Below, in pieces: positions 39,463 to 47,266 of a stretch of DNA of 64,000 nt. The notes under the pieces are model-generated. The model searched no databases. It was not told the origin of the DNA and worked only from the letters and a program-made list of their open reading frames with translations. Every line of letters begins with the position of its first letter. The stretch's first letter is position 1. Position numbers and translations under genes: made by a program. The stretch comes from an uncultured Paracoccaceae bacterium (GTDB lineage Bacteria; Pseudomonadota; Alphaproteobacteria; Rhodobacterales; Rhodobacteraceae), in the NCBI GenBank assembly GCA_947494445.1, contig CANLVD010000013.1:1-64000 (forward strand), given 5' to 3'.

Positions 39463-39888
39463 TCAGTTGGTGAGGTTCATCGCCAATTGCTCGGACGCCG
39501 CAGTGACCCGCTCAAGAGCCGCCTCCGCAGCCTCAGCACGCAGACGCATCGCATCCAGATCCTCAGCTGTTTTCACGTCACCAACAGTAGCCGCATGGGC
39601 TGACATGTCCGAAATCCGCGTCTCGGCCTTGGCAAGCTGACGTTCCAGCGTGGACAGAGCAGACTGTGCGCGCTCCAGTTCTTCATAGACCGTCACCGTG
39701 CGGTCGCCCAACATCAGGCCGGCCATCAAAAGCATCCGCGGCTCGGGCAATCCGCCCAAAGTGGATCCCAGGCTTTCTGCCTCCATGTGAAGCAGTTGCG
39801 CAGCTTTGTTCAACTGTTCTTCTTCGCCGTCCTGACAGGCAACCGTATAGCTGCGACCGCCGATCTTGAGAGATACTTCCGCCATCAT
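39463..39888 (-). CDS. zapA: Cell division protein ZapA
   Basis: A 141-residue protein: MAEVSLKIGGRSYTVACQDG opens the globular ZapA head, followed by the LNKAAQLLHMEAESL segment, and a long coiled coil (about residues 68-135) for dimerisation. ZapA bundles FtsZ protofilaments at midcell. Two ATG codons in tandem (39888 and 39885) are possible starts; the first overlaps the stop of the gene upstream (ATGA). The two genes form a small operon divergent from transketolase. Confidence 0.85.
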   Translation of the reverse strand: MMAEVSLKIGGRSYTVACQDGEEEQLNKAAQLLHMEAESLGSTLGGLPEPRMLLMAGLMLGDRTVTVYEELERAQSALSTLERQLAKAETRISDMSAHAATVGDVKTAEDLDAMRLRAEAAEAALERVTAASEQLAMNLTN

Positions 39889-40121
39889 CCGACCTCCTCA
39901 ACCAGGGGTTTGAGCCGTTCCAGAAGCGCATCAAGGTCGGAAACATCCTTGTCGCGCTGCTGTTGCAAGGCCTCAAGCGCTGCGCGCAATTCGGCGTTTT
40001 CAGCTTTCAGTGCCTTGAGCGCCGCGTCATCATCTGTCGCGGGCGCAGCTGCGCTTGCATGTGTCTTGATTGCTGCAAGGGCTGCGCCAATGCGCGCCTC
40101 AAGCTCTGCCACCTCAGTCAT
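39885..40121 (-). CDS. Small coiled-coil protein upstream of zapA
   Basis: A 78-residue acidic protein, MTEVAELEARIGAALAAIKT, then an Ala-rich stretch, a heptad-like segment (DAALKALKAENAELRAALEA) and DLDALLERLKPLVEEVG. It is almost entirely predicted coiled coil, similar in character to ZapB-type proteins, but the homology cannot be judged by eye. The stop overlaps the zapA ATG, so coupling with a divisome role is likely. The open frame extends far upstream, but the ATG at 40121 is the first one giving the compact protein. Confidence 0.7.
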   Translation of the reverse strand: MTEVAELEARIGAALAAIKTHASAAAPATDDDAALKALKAENAELRAALEALQQQRDKDVSDLDALLERLKPLVEEVG

Positions 40122-40255
40122 ATCTGCCCTTCCCGGTCCGTCGTTGGTCTGCCGGGCAAAAGCGAATCGCCCGGTGCGGAACCTGACACTGAGTGTAACG
40201 CGAAGCGACAGAGGTTCCGAGACCCTTTGAAGACACGCGTTTTCCGCCATTCGGC

Positions 40256-40283
40256 TTGACGCCACGCCGCGCACTGTTATCAA
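40256..40283 (+). promoter_or_regulatory. Promoter candidate for transketolase
   Basis: TTGACG (40256-40261) is followed after 16 nt by TATCAA (40278-40283). The -35 matches five of six consensus bases and the -10 four of six. Transcription would start near 40290, giving a leader of about 30 nt before the transketolase start. Predicted by eye only. Confidence 0.5.
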
Positions 40284-40323
40284 CCGGATCAGGCCCGAAT
40301 GACCTGACATGATGGAGCGACAA

Positions 40324-42342
40324 GTGACCTATTCCGAGCTGCGCAATGCAAACCCCGAGCACTGGAAACAGGCCACCGCATTGCGGGTTCTGGCCATGGA
40401 CGCGGTCGAAGCCGCAAACTCCGGTCACCCAGGCATGCCGATGGGCATGGCCGATGTGGCAACCGTGCTGTTCACCCGACACCTGAAGTTCAATGCAGCC
40501 GATCCGCATTGGGCGGATCGCGACCGGTTCATCCTGTCCGCAGGTCATGGCTCGATGCTGCTTTACGGTCTTTTGCATCTGACCGGCTATGCTGACATGA
40601 CGCTTGATGAGATCAAGAATTTCCGCCAGCTGGGTGCCAAAACCGCGGGTCATCCCGAGTTTGGCCATGCAACCGGCATCGAGACGACAACCGGCCCGCT
40701 TGGTCAGGGCATCTCCAACGCGGTTGGTTTTGCCATGGCCGAAGCATCGCTGGCCGCGCGGTTCGGGGCGAAGGTCGTTGACCATTACACTTACGTGATC
40801 GCCGGGGATGGTTGCCTGATGGAGGGTATCAGTCAGGAAGCGATTGGCCTGGCGGGCAAGCAGAAACTGAACAAGCTGATCGTGCTCTGGGATGACAACG
40901 GCATTTCCATCGACGGCAAGATCGAGATGAGCGATGTGACCGACCAGAAGGCACGTTTTGCGGCGTCCGGCTGGGATGTGCTGTCCTGCGATGGGCATGA
41001 TGCGGCAGAGATTGATGCAGCACTCACACAGGCGAAGTCGTCTGACAAACCCGTCTTGATCGCCTGCAAGACCCATATCGGTTTTGGTGCACCGACCAAG
41101 CAAGGCACGGCCAAGGCCCATGGTGCGCCGCTGGGTGCCGAAGAAATTGCGGCAGCGCGTGAGGCCTATGGCTGGTCGCATGGTCCGTTCGAGATCCCGG
41201 CGGATGTGAAATCCGCATGGGAAGCCGCAGGCAGCCGTGGCGCATCAGAGCAGAGCGCATGGGAAGAGCGTCTGGGCAAGCTGTCAGGCACCAGGCAGGC
41301 CGAGTTCAAGCGGGTGATGGCGGGGGATGTGCCTGCGAAACTCAGCCCCGCCATCAAGCGGTTCAAGAAAGAGATTTCCGAGAGCGCACCCAAGGTGGCA
41401 ACGCGCAAATCCTCCGAGATGGCGCTGGAAGTCATCAATGCGGTGATGTCCGAGACCATTGGCGGATCGGCGGATCTGACCGGATCGAACAACACGCTGA
41501 CAAAGGATCTGGGCACGTTTGACGCGGACAACCGCAAAGGCCGTTATGTCTATTACGGCATCCGTGAGCATGGCATGGCCGCGGCAATGAACGGAATGGC
41601 GCTGCATGGTGGCGTGATGCCCTATGGCGGCACATTCATGGTGTTCACGGATTATCTGCGCGGAGCGCTGCGTCTGTCCTGCTTGATGGGACAGCGTGTG
41701 GCCTATGTGATGACCCATGACAGCATCGGTCTGGGCGAAGATGGCCCGACCCATCAGCCGGTTGAGCATCTGGCAGCATTGCGGGCCATGCCCGGCATTC
41801 AGGTGATCCGGCCTGCCGATACGGTTGAGACGGCGGAAGCCTGGGAACTGGCGGTCACATCGAACCGGCCCACGATCCTGGCCCTGTCGCGTCAGGGCCT
41901 GCCGACGGTGCGGACTGAGCACAAGACCAAGAACCTCGTCGAACAGGGGGCTTATGTTCTGGCAGAAGCAACTTCGCGGCGGCGGGTGATCCTGATGGCC
42001 AGCGGGTCCGAAGTCGAGATTGCCATGGCCGCACGCGAATTGCTTGAAGCAAAGGGCATCGGCACCCGTGTCGTGTCATTTGCCTGCTGGGAACGCTTTG
42101 AAGAGCAGCCGGAAAGCTATCGCAAGAAGGTGCTTCCTGCCGGGCCTGTGCGCGTGGGCGTCGAGGCTGGTGTGCGCTTTGGCTGGGACCGCTGGCTGTA
42201 TGGCGAGCGGGGCACGCGGGCCAAGGGCGATTTCGTGGGCATGGAGAGCTTCGGTGCCTCGGGTCCGATCAAGGATGTCTATGCGCATTTTGGCATCACC
42301 GCAGAGCGGGTGGCCGAAAAAGCGGAAGCAATGGTGAAGTAG
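40324..42342 (+). CDS. tkt: Transketolase
   Basis: A 672-residue enzyme if it starts at GTG 40324, which has GGAG 7 nt upstream; ATG codons at 40309 and 40312 are in frame but lack a ribosome binding site. The N-terminus reads [20 protein letters not shown], the TPP/Mg site is [18 protein letters not shown] with NGIS, and the pyrimidine domain has [15 protein letters not shown] with the catalytic glutamate. It moves two-carbon units in the pentose phosphate pathway. A GC-rich hairpin (CCGGGGCTCTGCCCCGG) and repeat copy C follow. Confidence 0.95.
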   Translation: MTYSELRNANPEHWKQATALRVLAMDAVEAANSGHPGMPMGMADVATVLFTRHLKFNAADPHWADRDRFILSAGHGSMLLYGLLHLTGYADMTLDEIKNFRQLGAKTAGHPEFGHATGIETTTGPLGQGISNAVGFAMAEASLAARFGAKVVDHYTYVIAGDGCLMEGISQEAIGLAGKQKLNKLIVLWDDNGISIDGKIEMSDVTDQKARFAASGWDVLSCDGHDAAEIDAALTQAKSSDKPVLIACKTHIGFGAPTKQGTAKAHGAPLGAEEIAAAREAYGWSHGPFEIPADVKSAWEAAGSRGASEQSAWEERLGKLSGTRQAEFKRVMAGDVPAKLSPAIKRFKKEISESAPKVATRKSSEMALEVINAVMSETIGGSADLTGSNNTLTKDLGTFDADNRKGRYVYYGIREHGMAAAMNGMALHGGVMPYGGTFMVFTDYLRGALRLSCLMGQRVAYVMTHDSIGLGEDGPTHQPVEHLAALRAMPGIQVIRPADTVETAEAWELAVTSNRPTILALSRQGLPTVRTEHKTKNLVEQGAYVLAEATSRRRVILMASGSEVEIAMAARELLEAKGIGTRVVSFACWERFEEQPESYRKKVLPAGPVRVGVEAGVRFGWDRWLYGERGTRAKGDFVGMESFGASGPIKDVYAHFGITAERVAEKAEAMVK

Positions 42343-42378
42343 CACTTGTGGACAGGGCAGCCGGGGCTCTGCCCCGGA

Positions 42379-42404
42379 CCCCGGGATATTTGAACCAAGA
42401 AGTG
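42379..42404 (+). repeat. Dispersed intergenic element, copy C
   Basis: Reads CCCCGGGATATTT followed by GAACCAAGAAGTG, directly after a GC-rich hairpin downstream of transketolase. It lacks the GCCTCCGG head but keeps the ATATTT core and the CCAAGAAGTG tail. It faces copy D in inverted orientation 106 nt away. Confidence 0.75.
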
Positions 42405-42510
42405 TGAACACCGTCTCGCGCTTGCTGTCGTGGAGCAAGCGAGATTCCGACATGCCCGGCCCCATGCCGCCGGATCGGGGCCCCGTCCGGTCGCAGGTGA
42501 AACTTTCCCT

Positions 42511-42542
42511 ACTTCTTGGTGAAAATATCCCCGCCGGAGGCA
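42511..42542 (-). repeat. Dispersed intergenic element, copy D (inverted)
   Basis: On the minus strand it reads GTGCCTCCGGCGGGGATATT, then TTCACCAAGAAGT. It directly follows the hairpin at 42543-42562, which in turn follows the stop codon of the aminotransferase gene. Same order (stop, hairpin, element) as copies C and E. Confidence 0.78.
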
Positions 42543-42574
42543 CGGCCCTGCGTGCAGGGCCGCCCCCTTTTTTG
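42543..42574. terminator. Hairpin at the end of the aminotransferase gene
   Basis: CGGCCCTGC (42543-42551) pairs with GCAGGGCCG (42554-42562); on the plus strand a CCCCC and six-T tract follows (42564-42573). It lies 15 nt beyond the aminotransferase stop on the minus strand. On the plus strand it could end transcripts that run through from transketolase. Confidence 0.65.
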
Positions 42575-42576
42575 GC

Positions 42577-43935
42577 TCACCCAATCTGGGCAAGCGTGGC
42601 GTCAAGCGCCTCCTCGACCGGTGCGAACATCTGGTCCATGTCCTCTTGGGAGATGATCATCGGTGGGCAGAAGGCAAGCGTATCGCCAATCGCGCGCAGG
42701 ATTACGCCGCGTTTGAGCATCTCGGCAGCCGCCACCGGCCCGACCTTTCCGGGTTGATCAAAGCCCTTTTTGCCAGCCGGTGCCAGTTCCAGCCCCCCCA
42801 TCAACCCGCAGGATCGCGCTTCACCAACCAGCGGATGCTCTGCCAGACGTTCCAGATGCGCCGCAAATTTCGGTGTCAGTGCCGCCACTTTTTCGGGGAT
42901 CCGGTCCCGATGATAGATCTCCAGCGCTTTTACACCGACTGCACATCCCACGGGATGCCCGCCATAGGTGAAGCCGTGGCCGAATGTACCGAGCTTGCCG
43001 GTGTTGCCCTCGATCACCTCAGCCATATCCTGATTGATCGCTACAGCCGAAAGCGGCGCATAGCCACCGGTCAACTGTTTGGCCATGGACATCGACGTTG
43101 GCTGCATGCCCAGCGTCTGGGAGCCAAACCAGTTTCCCGTGCGGCCAAACCCAGTGATCACCTCATCTGCGATGCACAGAATGTCATGTTTCTGCAGAAC
43201 CGGCATGATCGCTTCGAAATACCCTTCAACAGGCACGATCACACCGCCTGCCCCCATCACGGGCTCAGCGATATAGGCAGCGATTGTATCCGCGCCTTCG
43301 CGGTCAATCAGGGCTTCAAGGTCGGCCACGAGACGGGTGACAAACTCGGCCTTTGTCTCGCCCTCATGCCCCTCTTTCCAGTAATGTGGCGTGGTGGTGT
43401 GCAGGAAACGGTCGACCGGCAGGTCGAAATCCTTGTGATTGTACGGCAACCCGGTCATGGAAGCGGCGACGATCGTCACGCCATGATAGCCCTTGACGCG
43501 TGCAATCACCTTCTTCTTCTCAGGCCGCCCGAGTGCGTTGTTGTAATACCACGCCAGCTTGATCTGGGTGTCATTGGCCTCTGAACCTGAGGACTGGTAG
43601 ATCACGCGCGCCATGCCGGGTGCGATTTCCTTGATCTTTTCGGCCAGCTCCACCGCGGGTTCGTGACTTTTGCCCGAGAAGACATGGTAGTAGGGCAGCA
43701 TGTCCATCTGGGCCTTGGCAGCATCCACCAGTTCGGGGTGAGAGAACCCCAAACCACAGCACCATAGGCCTGCCATACCCTCGATATACGGCTTGCCTGC
43801 ATCATCAAAGACCCGGACGCCTTCGCCGCGAATGATCATGTGGGCACCGGTTTTCTTATGGGCCTCGGCATTGGTGTAGGGATGCAGAAGGGCCGCGACA
43901 TCGCGCATCTGCGTGTTGGAAAGGGGCTGGTTCAT
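42577..43935 (-). CDS. Class III aminotransferase (omega-transaminase type)
   Basis: A 452-residue PLP enzyme. Start ATG at 43935 with GGAG upstream; an in-frame TTG eight codons earlier is less likely. Key features: SSGSEANDTQIKLAWYYNNA (PLP phosphate), KGYHGVT (aromatic stacking His), AEPVMGAGGVIVP, CIADEVITGFGRTG with Asp257, and the Schiff-base lysine Lys286 in SMSMAKQLTGG. The aromatic-rich N-terminus (GLWCCGLGF) resembles pyruvate-dependent omega-transaminases acting on putrescine, taurine or amines; the exact substrate cannot be read from the sequence. It stands alone. Confidence 0.85.
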   Translation of the reverse strand: MNQPLSNTQMRDVAALLHPYTNAEAHKKTGAHMIIRGEGVRVFDDAGKPYIEGMAGLWCCGLGFSHPELVDAAKAQMDMLPYYHVFSGKSHEPAVELAEKIKEIAPGMARVIYQSSGSEANDTQIKLAWYYNNALGRPEKKKVIARVKGYHGVTIVAASMTGLPYNHKDFDLPVDRFLHTTTPHYWKEGHEGETKAEFVTRLVADLEALIDREGADTIAAYIAEPVMGAGGVIVPVEGYFEAIMPVLQKHDILCIADEVITGFGRTGNWFGSQTLGMQPTSMSMAKQLTGGYAPLSAVAINQDMAEVIEGNTGKLGTFGHGFTYGGHPVGCAVGVKALEIYHRDRIPEKVAALTPKFAAHLERLAEHPLVGEARSCGLMGGLELAPAGKKGFDQPGKVGPVAAAEMLKRGVILRAIGDTLAFCPPMIISQEDMDQMFAPVEEALDATLAQIG

Positions 43936-43984
43936 GGGCTTGGCTCCGCAAGGGTTCAAGCCGTCAGACTACGCCTGCTTTGCC

Positions 43985-44014
43985 CAAAGAAAAAGGGGCG
44001 GAAACCGCCCCTCT
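43985..44014 (-). terminator. Rho-independent terminator of the VPLPA-CTERM gene
   Basis: AGGGGCGG pairs perfectly with CCGCCCCT around a TTT/AAA loop; on the minus strand it is followed by a TTTTTC tract. It lies about 25 nt past the stop codon of the gene at 44039-44605 and before the aminotransferase start. Confidence 0.88.
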
Positions 44015-44038
44015 TGTCGTTTTTAAGAAATGCCTCGC

Positions 44039-44605
44039 TCAGGCGTGCTTGCGCCGCCGAACTGCGAAGAGACCAACCAGACCTGTCAGCAGGAAAGCGA
44101 CGGATGCTGGGACAGGTACGACCGTCGAATCTGTCTTTAGGCCGAAGTATGTGAAGTGGCTGATGCCCTTGGTTTCAGGAGCAATCATTGCCGTATACAT
44201 ATCGTCAAAGTAGATGAAGATATCCTTGGCCTTCACCAACACGGCTGTAAGGTCGTAGGTCATACCGCCTGACATGAACTCAGTCTGATCGATTGTGATC
44301 GCCGTGTTCTCTGAGCCATCGAACGACACGTCTTTCAGCTTGATATCCAGTCCAAGGCCTGAACCTGAGTTTTCACTGTTCACGCCATTAATCAAAGCCA
44401 CATCTTCGACAGTGTTGATCTTTCCCAGAATGACCAAATCATCGTAGTCATTGGTTCCCGAATTGCTATTCAACTCAAGGATCACTCTTGCCAGTTCATC
44501 GTCGGGACTTCCAAGAGGACCGTCGATTGGACCAATAACAGATGCGCTTGCGGAAACTGCAAGGCCAGTCGCCATAGCAATCCCCAAAGCCAATTTCTTA
44601 ATCAT
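44039..44605 (-). CDS. VPLPA-CTERM sorting domain protein (exosortase substrate)
   Basis: A 188-residue exported protein: signal peptide MIKKLALGIAMATGLAVSAS, a short beta-rich domain rich in Asp, Asn, Ser and Thr, and a C-terminal sorting signal composed of VPVPASVAFLLTGLVGLFAV and RRRKHA. This tripartite end (VPLPA-like motif, membrane helix, basic cluster) is recognised by exosortase/archaeosortase-type enzymes in Rhodobacterales, which trim it during transfer to the surface or extracellular polymer. No exosortase gene is in the window. Its codons are visibly more AT-rich than its neighbours. The function of the mature part is unknown. Confidence 0.8.
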   Translation of the reverse strand: MIKKLALGIAMATGLAVSASASVIGPIDGPLGSPDDELARVILELNSNSGTNDYDDLVILGKINTVEDVALINGVNSENSGSGLGLDIKLKDVSFDGSENTAITIDQTEFMSGGMTYDLTAVLVKAKDIFIYFDDMYTAMIAPETKGISHFTYFGLKTDSTVVPVPASVAFLLTGLVGLFAVRRRKHA

Positions 44606-44849
44606 TTGTTACCCCCGTAACTTCGCCAAACACAAACATGGCGATATAAAAAAATGAGACCCTTCTAAAAAGGTCCACCCACCTGAGCAATTTCGCACTT
44701 TTGTCACATTATGTCAAAAATTTGCTGCAACGCGAAACTGTGCCATTCCAACACGTTAACCTTCCCCTAGGACAAATTAATATTCTGGTGCATCTGGGCC
44801 ACGCTCCTGTACCCTATCCGCAGGTATAGACCACAGTGGAGATTTTCTG

Positions 44850-46427
44850 ATGATTCGAACTCGTATTGCCCTAGCGGCATCCGTGCTGGCAATGAGCGCT
44901 GGCGCTGCTCTGGCAGACTACAGCCTGACCATCCTGCATACCAATGACTTTCATGCACGTTTCGAGCCGATCTCGAAATACGACGGGCCCTGCTCGTCCG
45001 AGGACAACACCGAAGGCAAGTGCTTTGGCGGAACGGCGCGTCTGGCGACAGCGGTTGCCGATGCGCGCGCACGCTCGAACAACTCGATCCTTGTTGACGG
45101 TGGTGACCAGTTCCAGGGAACCCTGTTTTACACCTACTACAAGGGCCGCATGGCTGCCGAGATGATGAACCGTCTTGGCTATGACGGGATGACCGTGGGC
45201 AACCATGAATTTGACGACGGACCGCAGGTGATGCGCGGCTTCATGGACACGCTGCGCTTCCCGATCCTGATGTCGAATGCCGATGTCTCGGCCGAGCCTG
45301 CGCTGGCCGGTGTCCTGCAGAAATCAATCGTGATCGAGCGCGGTGGTGAAAAGCTCGGCCTGATCGGCCTGACGCCAGAGGACACGGACGAGCTGGCAAG
45401 TCCGGGCCCGAACGTGACCTTCACCAGCCCGGTTCTGGCCGTGAGGGCAGAAGTGGCCAAGCTGGAAGCCATGGGTGTTAACAAGATCATCGTGCTCAGC
45501 CATTCGGGCTACGGTGTTGACCAGCAGGTGGCAGCGGAAGTGCCCGGCGTTGACGTAATCGTCGGCGGTCATACCAACACGCTTCTGTCCAACACCAATG
45601 ATCGCGCGGAAGGCCCCTACCCGACCATGGTCGGCACGACGGCCATCGTTTCGGCCTATGCGTACGGCAAATTGCTGGGCGAGCTGAACGTAACCTTTGA
45701 CGACAATGGGGTCATCACGGAAGCCACAGGTGAGCCACTGGTCATGGACGCAAGCGTAGCAGAGGATGAGGGCGTTGTGAACCGCATCTCGACCCTCGCG
45801 CTGCCACTGGAAGAGATCCGCTCCGAGATCGTGGCCGATGCGGCTGCGGCGATCGAGGGTGACCGGTCGGTCTGCCGGGCCATGGAATGTTCCATGGGCA
45901 ATCTGGTGGCCGATGCGATGCTGGCACGTGTAAAGGATCAGGGCATTGATCTGGCGATTGCAAATGCAGGCGGCATCCGTGCCTCCATCGACGCAGGCGA
46001 AGTGACCATGGGCGAAGTGCTGACCGTGCTGCCGTTCCAGAACACGCTGTCGACCTTCCAGATGAAAGGTGCGGGCATTGTTGCCGCTCTTGAAAACGGT
46101 GTGAGCCAGGTCGAAGACGGCGCAGGTCGCTTCCCTCAGGTGGCTGGCATGACCTTCACATGGGACAGCAAGGCAGAGCCCGGTTCGCGTATCGTTGATG
46201 TGATGATCGCAAAAGACGGCGGCTTTGTAGCACTTGATCCAGCGGCCACATACGGCGTTGTGTCCAACAACTACGTGCGTGGTGGCGGCGATGGCTACAA
46301 GATGTTCGCGACCGACAGCATGAACGTCTATGACTACGGTCCGGGCCTTGAAGTCGTGGTGGCCGAGTATCTGGCCGCTGCCGGGCCTTACAAGCCATAC
46401 ACGGATGGTCGCATCACCTCCAAGTAA
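44850..46427 (+). CDS. Secreted bifunctional metallophosphatase/5'-nucleotidase (UshA-like)
   Basis: A 525-residue periplasmic enzyme with a signal peptide (RIALAASVLAMSAGAALA). The N-terminal calcineurin-like domain has its metal ligands in ILHTNDFHARF (Asp33, His35), VDGGDQFQG (Asp86), GNHEFDDG (Asn118, His119), LSHSGYG and GGHTNT. The C-terminal substrate domain contains NAGGIRASIDAGEVTMGEV and the closing SNNYVRGGGDGY. It dephosphorylates nucleotides or UDP-sugars for phosphorus and nucleoside scavenging. The upstream region is AT-rich and holds TGTCA repeats; a terminator follows. Monocistronic. Confidence 0.9.
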   Translation: MIRTRIALAASVLAMSAGAALADYSLTILHTNDFHARFEPISKYDGPCSSEDNTEGKCFGGTARLATAVADARARSNNSILVDGGDQFQGTLFYTYYKGRMAAEMMNRLGYDGMTVGNHEFDDGPQVMRGFMDTLRFPILMSNADVSAEPALAGVLQKSIVIERGGEKLGLIGLTPEDTDELASPGPNVTFTSPVLAVRAEVAKLEAMGVNKIIVLSHSGYGVDQQVAAEVPGVDVIVGGHTNTLLSNTNDRAEGPYPTMVGTTAIVSAYAYGKLLGELNVTFDDNGVITEATGEPLVMDASVAEDEGVVNRISTLALPLEEIRSEIVADAAAAIEGDRSVCRAMECSMGNLVADAMLARVKDQGIDLAIANAGGIRASIDAGEVTMGEVLTVLPFQNTLSTFQMKGAGIVAALENGVSQVEDGAGRFPQVAGMTFTWDSKAEPGSRIVDVMIAKDGGFVALDPAATYGVVSNNYVRGGGDGYKMFATDSMNVYDYGPGLEVVVAEYLAAAGPYKPYTDGRITSK

Positions 46428-46448
46428 GCGACATACGTCCCGCGATCT

Positions 46449-46477
46449 GAAAGGCCCGGCATCCGTCGGGCCTTTTG
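46449..46477 (+). terminator. Rho-independent terminator after the 5'-nucleotidase gene
   Basis: AAAGGCCCG (46450-46458) pairs with CGGGCCTTT (46467-46475) around an 8-nt loop, followed by TTGC. It lies 22 nt after the stop codon and separates this gene from the YedK-type gene that starts at 46514. Confidence 0.88.
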
Positions 46478-46513
46478 CTTGTGATGGGGCGCACAATCTG
46501 CTGGACTGCGCCC

Positions 46514-47194
46514 ATGTGTGGAAGATTTGCCTTGACCCTGCCCAAAGAGGCAATGGCCCAGCTGTTTGACGCTGTGCCTGACAAGCTGAACGACCCGGTC
46601 GAGCCGCGCTACAACATCTGCCCAACACAGGAGGTCGTGTCGGTGGTGTCCCATGAGGGCGCGCGGCATCTGGTGCCAATGCGCTGGGGGTTCATTCCGC
46701 GGTGGTACAAGAAGCCCGCTGACGGGCCGCTTCTGATCAATGCACGCGCCGAGACCATAGCCGAAAAACCCGCGTTTCGCGATGCGTGCCGCAAGCGTCG
46801 CTGTCTGATCCCGGCCTCGGGCTTTTACGAATGGACCGCCAAGGCCGAGAAGGGAAAGGAGCCGTGGTTCATCGCGCCCCGCACCAACCGCCCGCTGGTT
46901 TTTGCGGGCGTTTGGCAAAGCTGGCAGGCCGATGCCGACAGCCCGCGCCTGATCACATGCGCCATTGTCACCACGGCAGCCAATGAGACGCTTGCGCCCA
47001 TCCATCACCGCATGCCGGTTACCATTGCGCCTGAAGATTATGGTCTGTGGCTGGGCGAGGGTGACGGCAAGGCCGCAAGCCTGATGCGCCCCGCCGAGGA
47101 CAGTTTCCTGTCTGCTCACAGGGTCGACACTGCTGTTAACAGCAACCGCGTTGACGCACCGGATTTGATTGAGCCGCTGGACGCCGAGAGCTAG
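46514..47194 (+). CDS. SRAP domain protein (YedK/HMCES type, abasic-site DNA crosslinker)
   Basis: A 226-residue protein starting MCGRFALTLP, so Cys2 becomes the N-terminal catalytic residue after Met removal. Conserved residues are in place: Asn76 and Glu80 (INARAET), Glu106 (SGFYEW), and the histidine of APIHHRMPV (164/165). SRAP proteins form a covalent thiazolidine link with abasic sites in single-stranded DNA and protect them during replication. The in-frame upstream Met is rejected because only the Met-Cys start gives the catalytic cysteine. It is often part of damage regulons, but no LexA box was seen. Confidence 0.93.
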   Translation: MCGRFALTLPKEAMAQLFDAVPDKLNDPVEPRYNICPTQEVVSVVSHEGARHLVPMRWGFIPRWYKKPADGPLLINARAETIAEKPAFRDACRKRRCLIPASGFYEWTAKAEKGKEPWFIAPRTNRPLVFAGVWQSWQADADSPRLITCAIVTTAANETLAPIHHRMPVTIAPEDYGLWLGEGDGKAASLMRPAEDSFLSAHRVDTAVNSNRVDAPDLIEPLDAES

Positions 47195-47266
47195 GCCCCG
47201 CGCAAAACCACGCCATTTGTGATAGACTGTCCCGACAATTCATTTTCATGTCGTGGGGATAGAATA

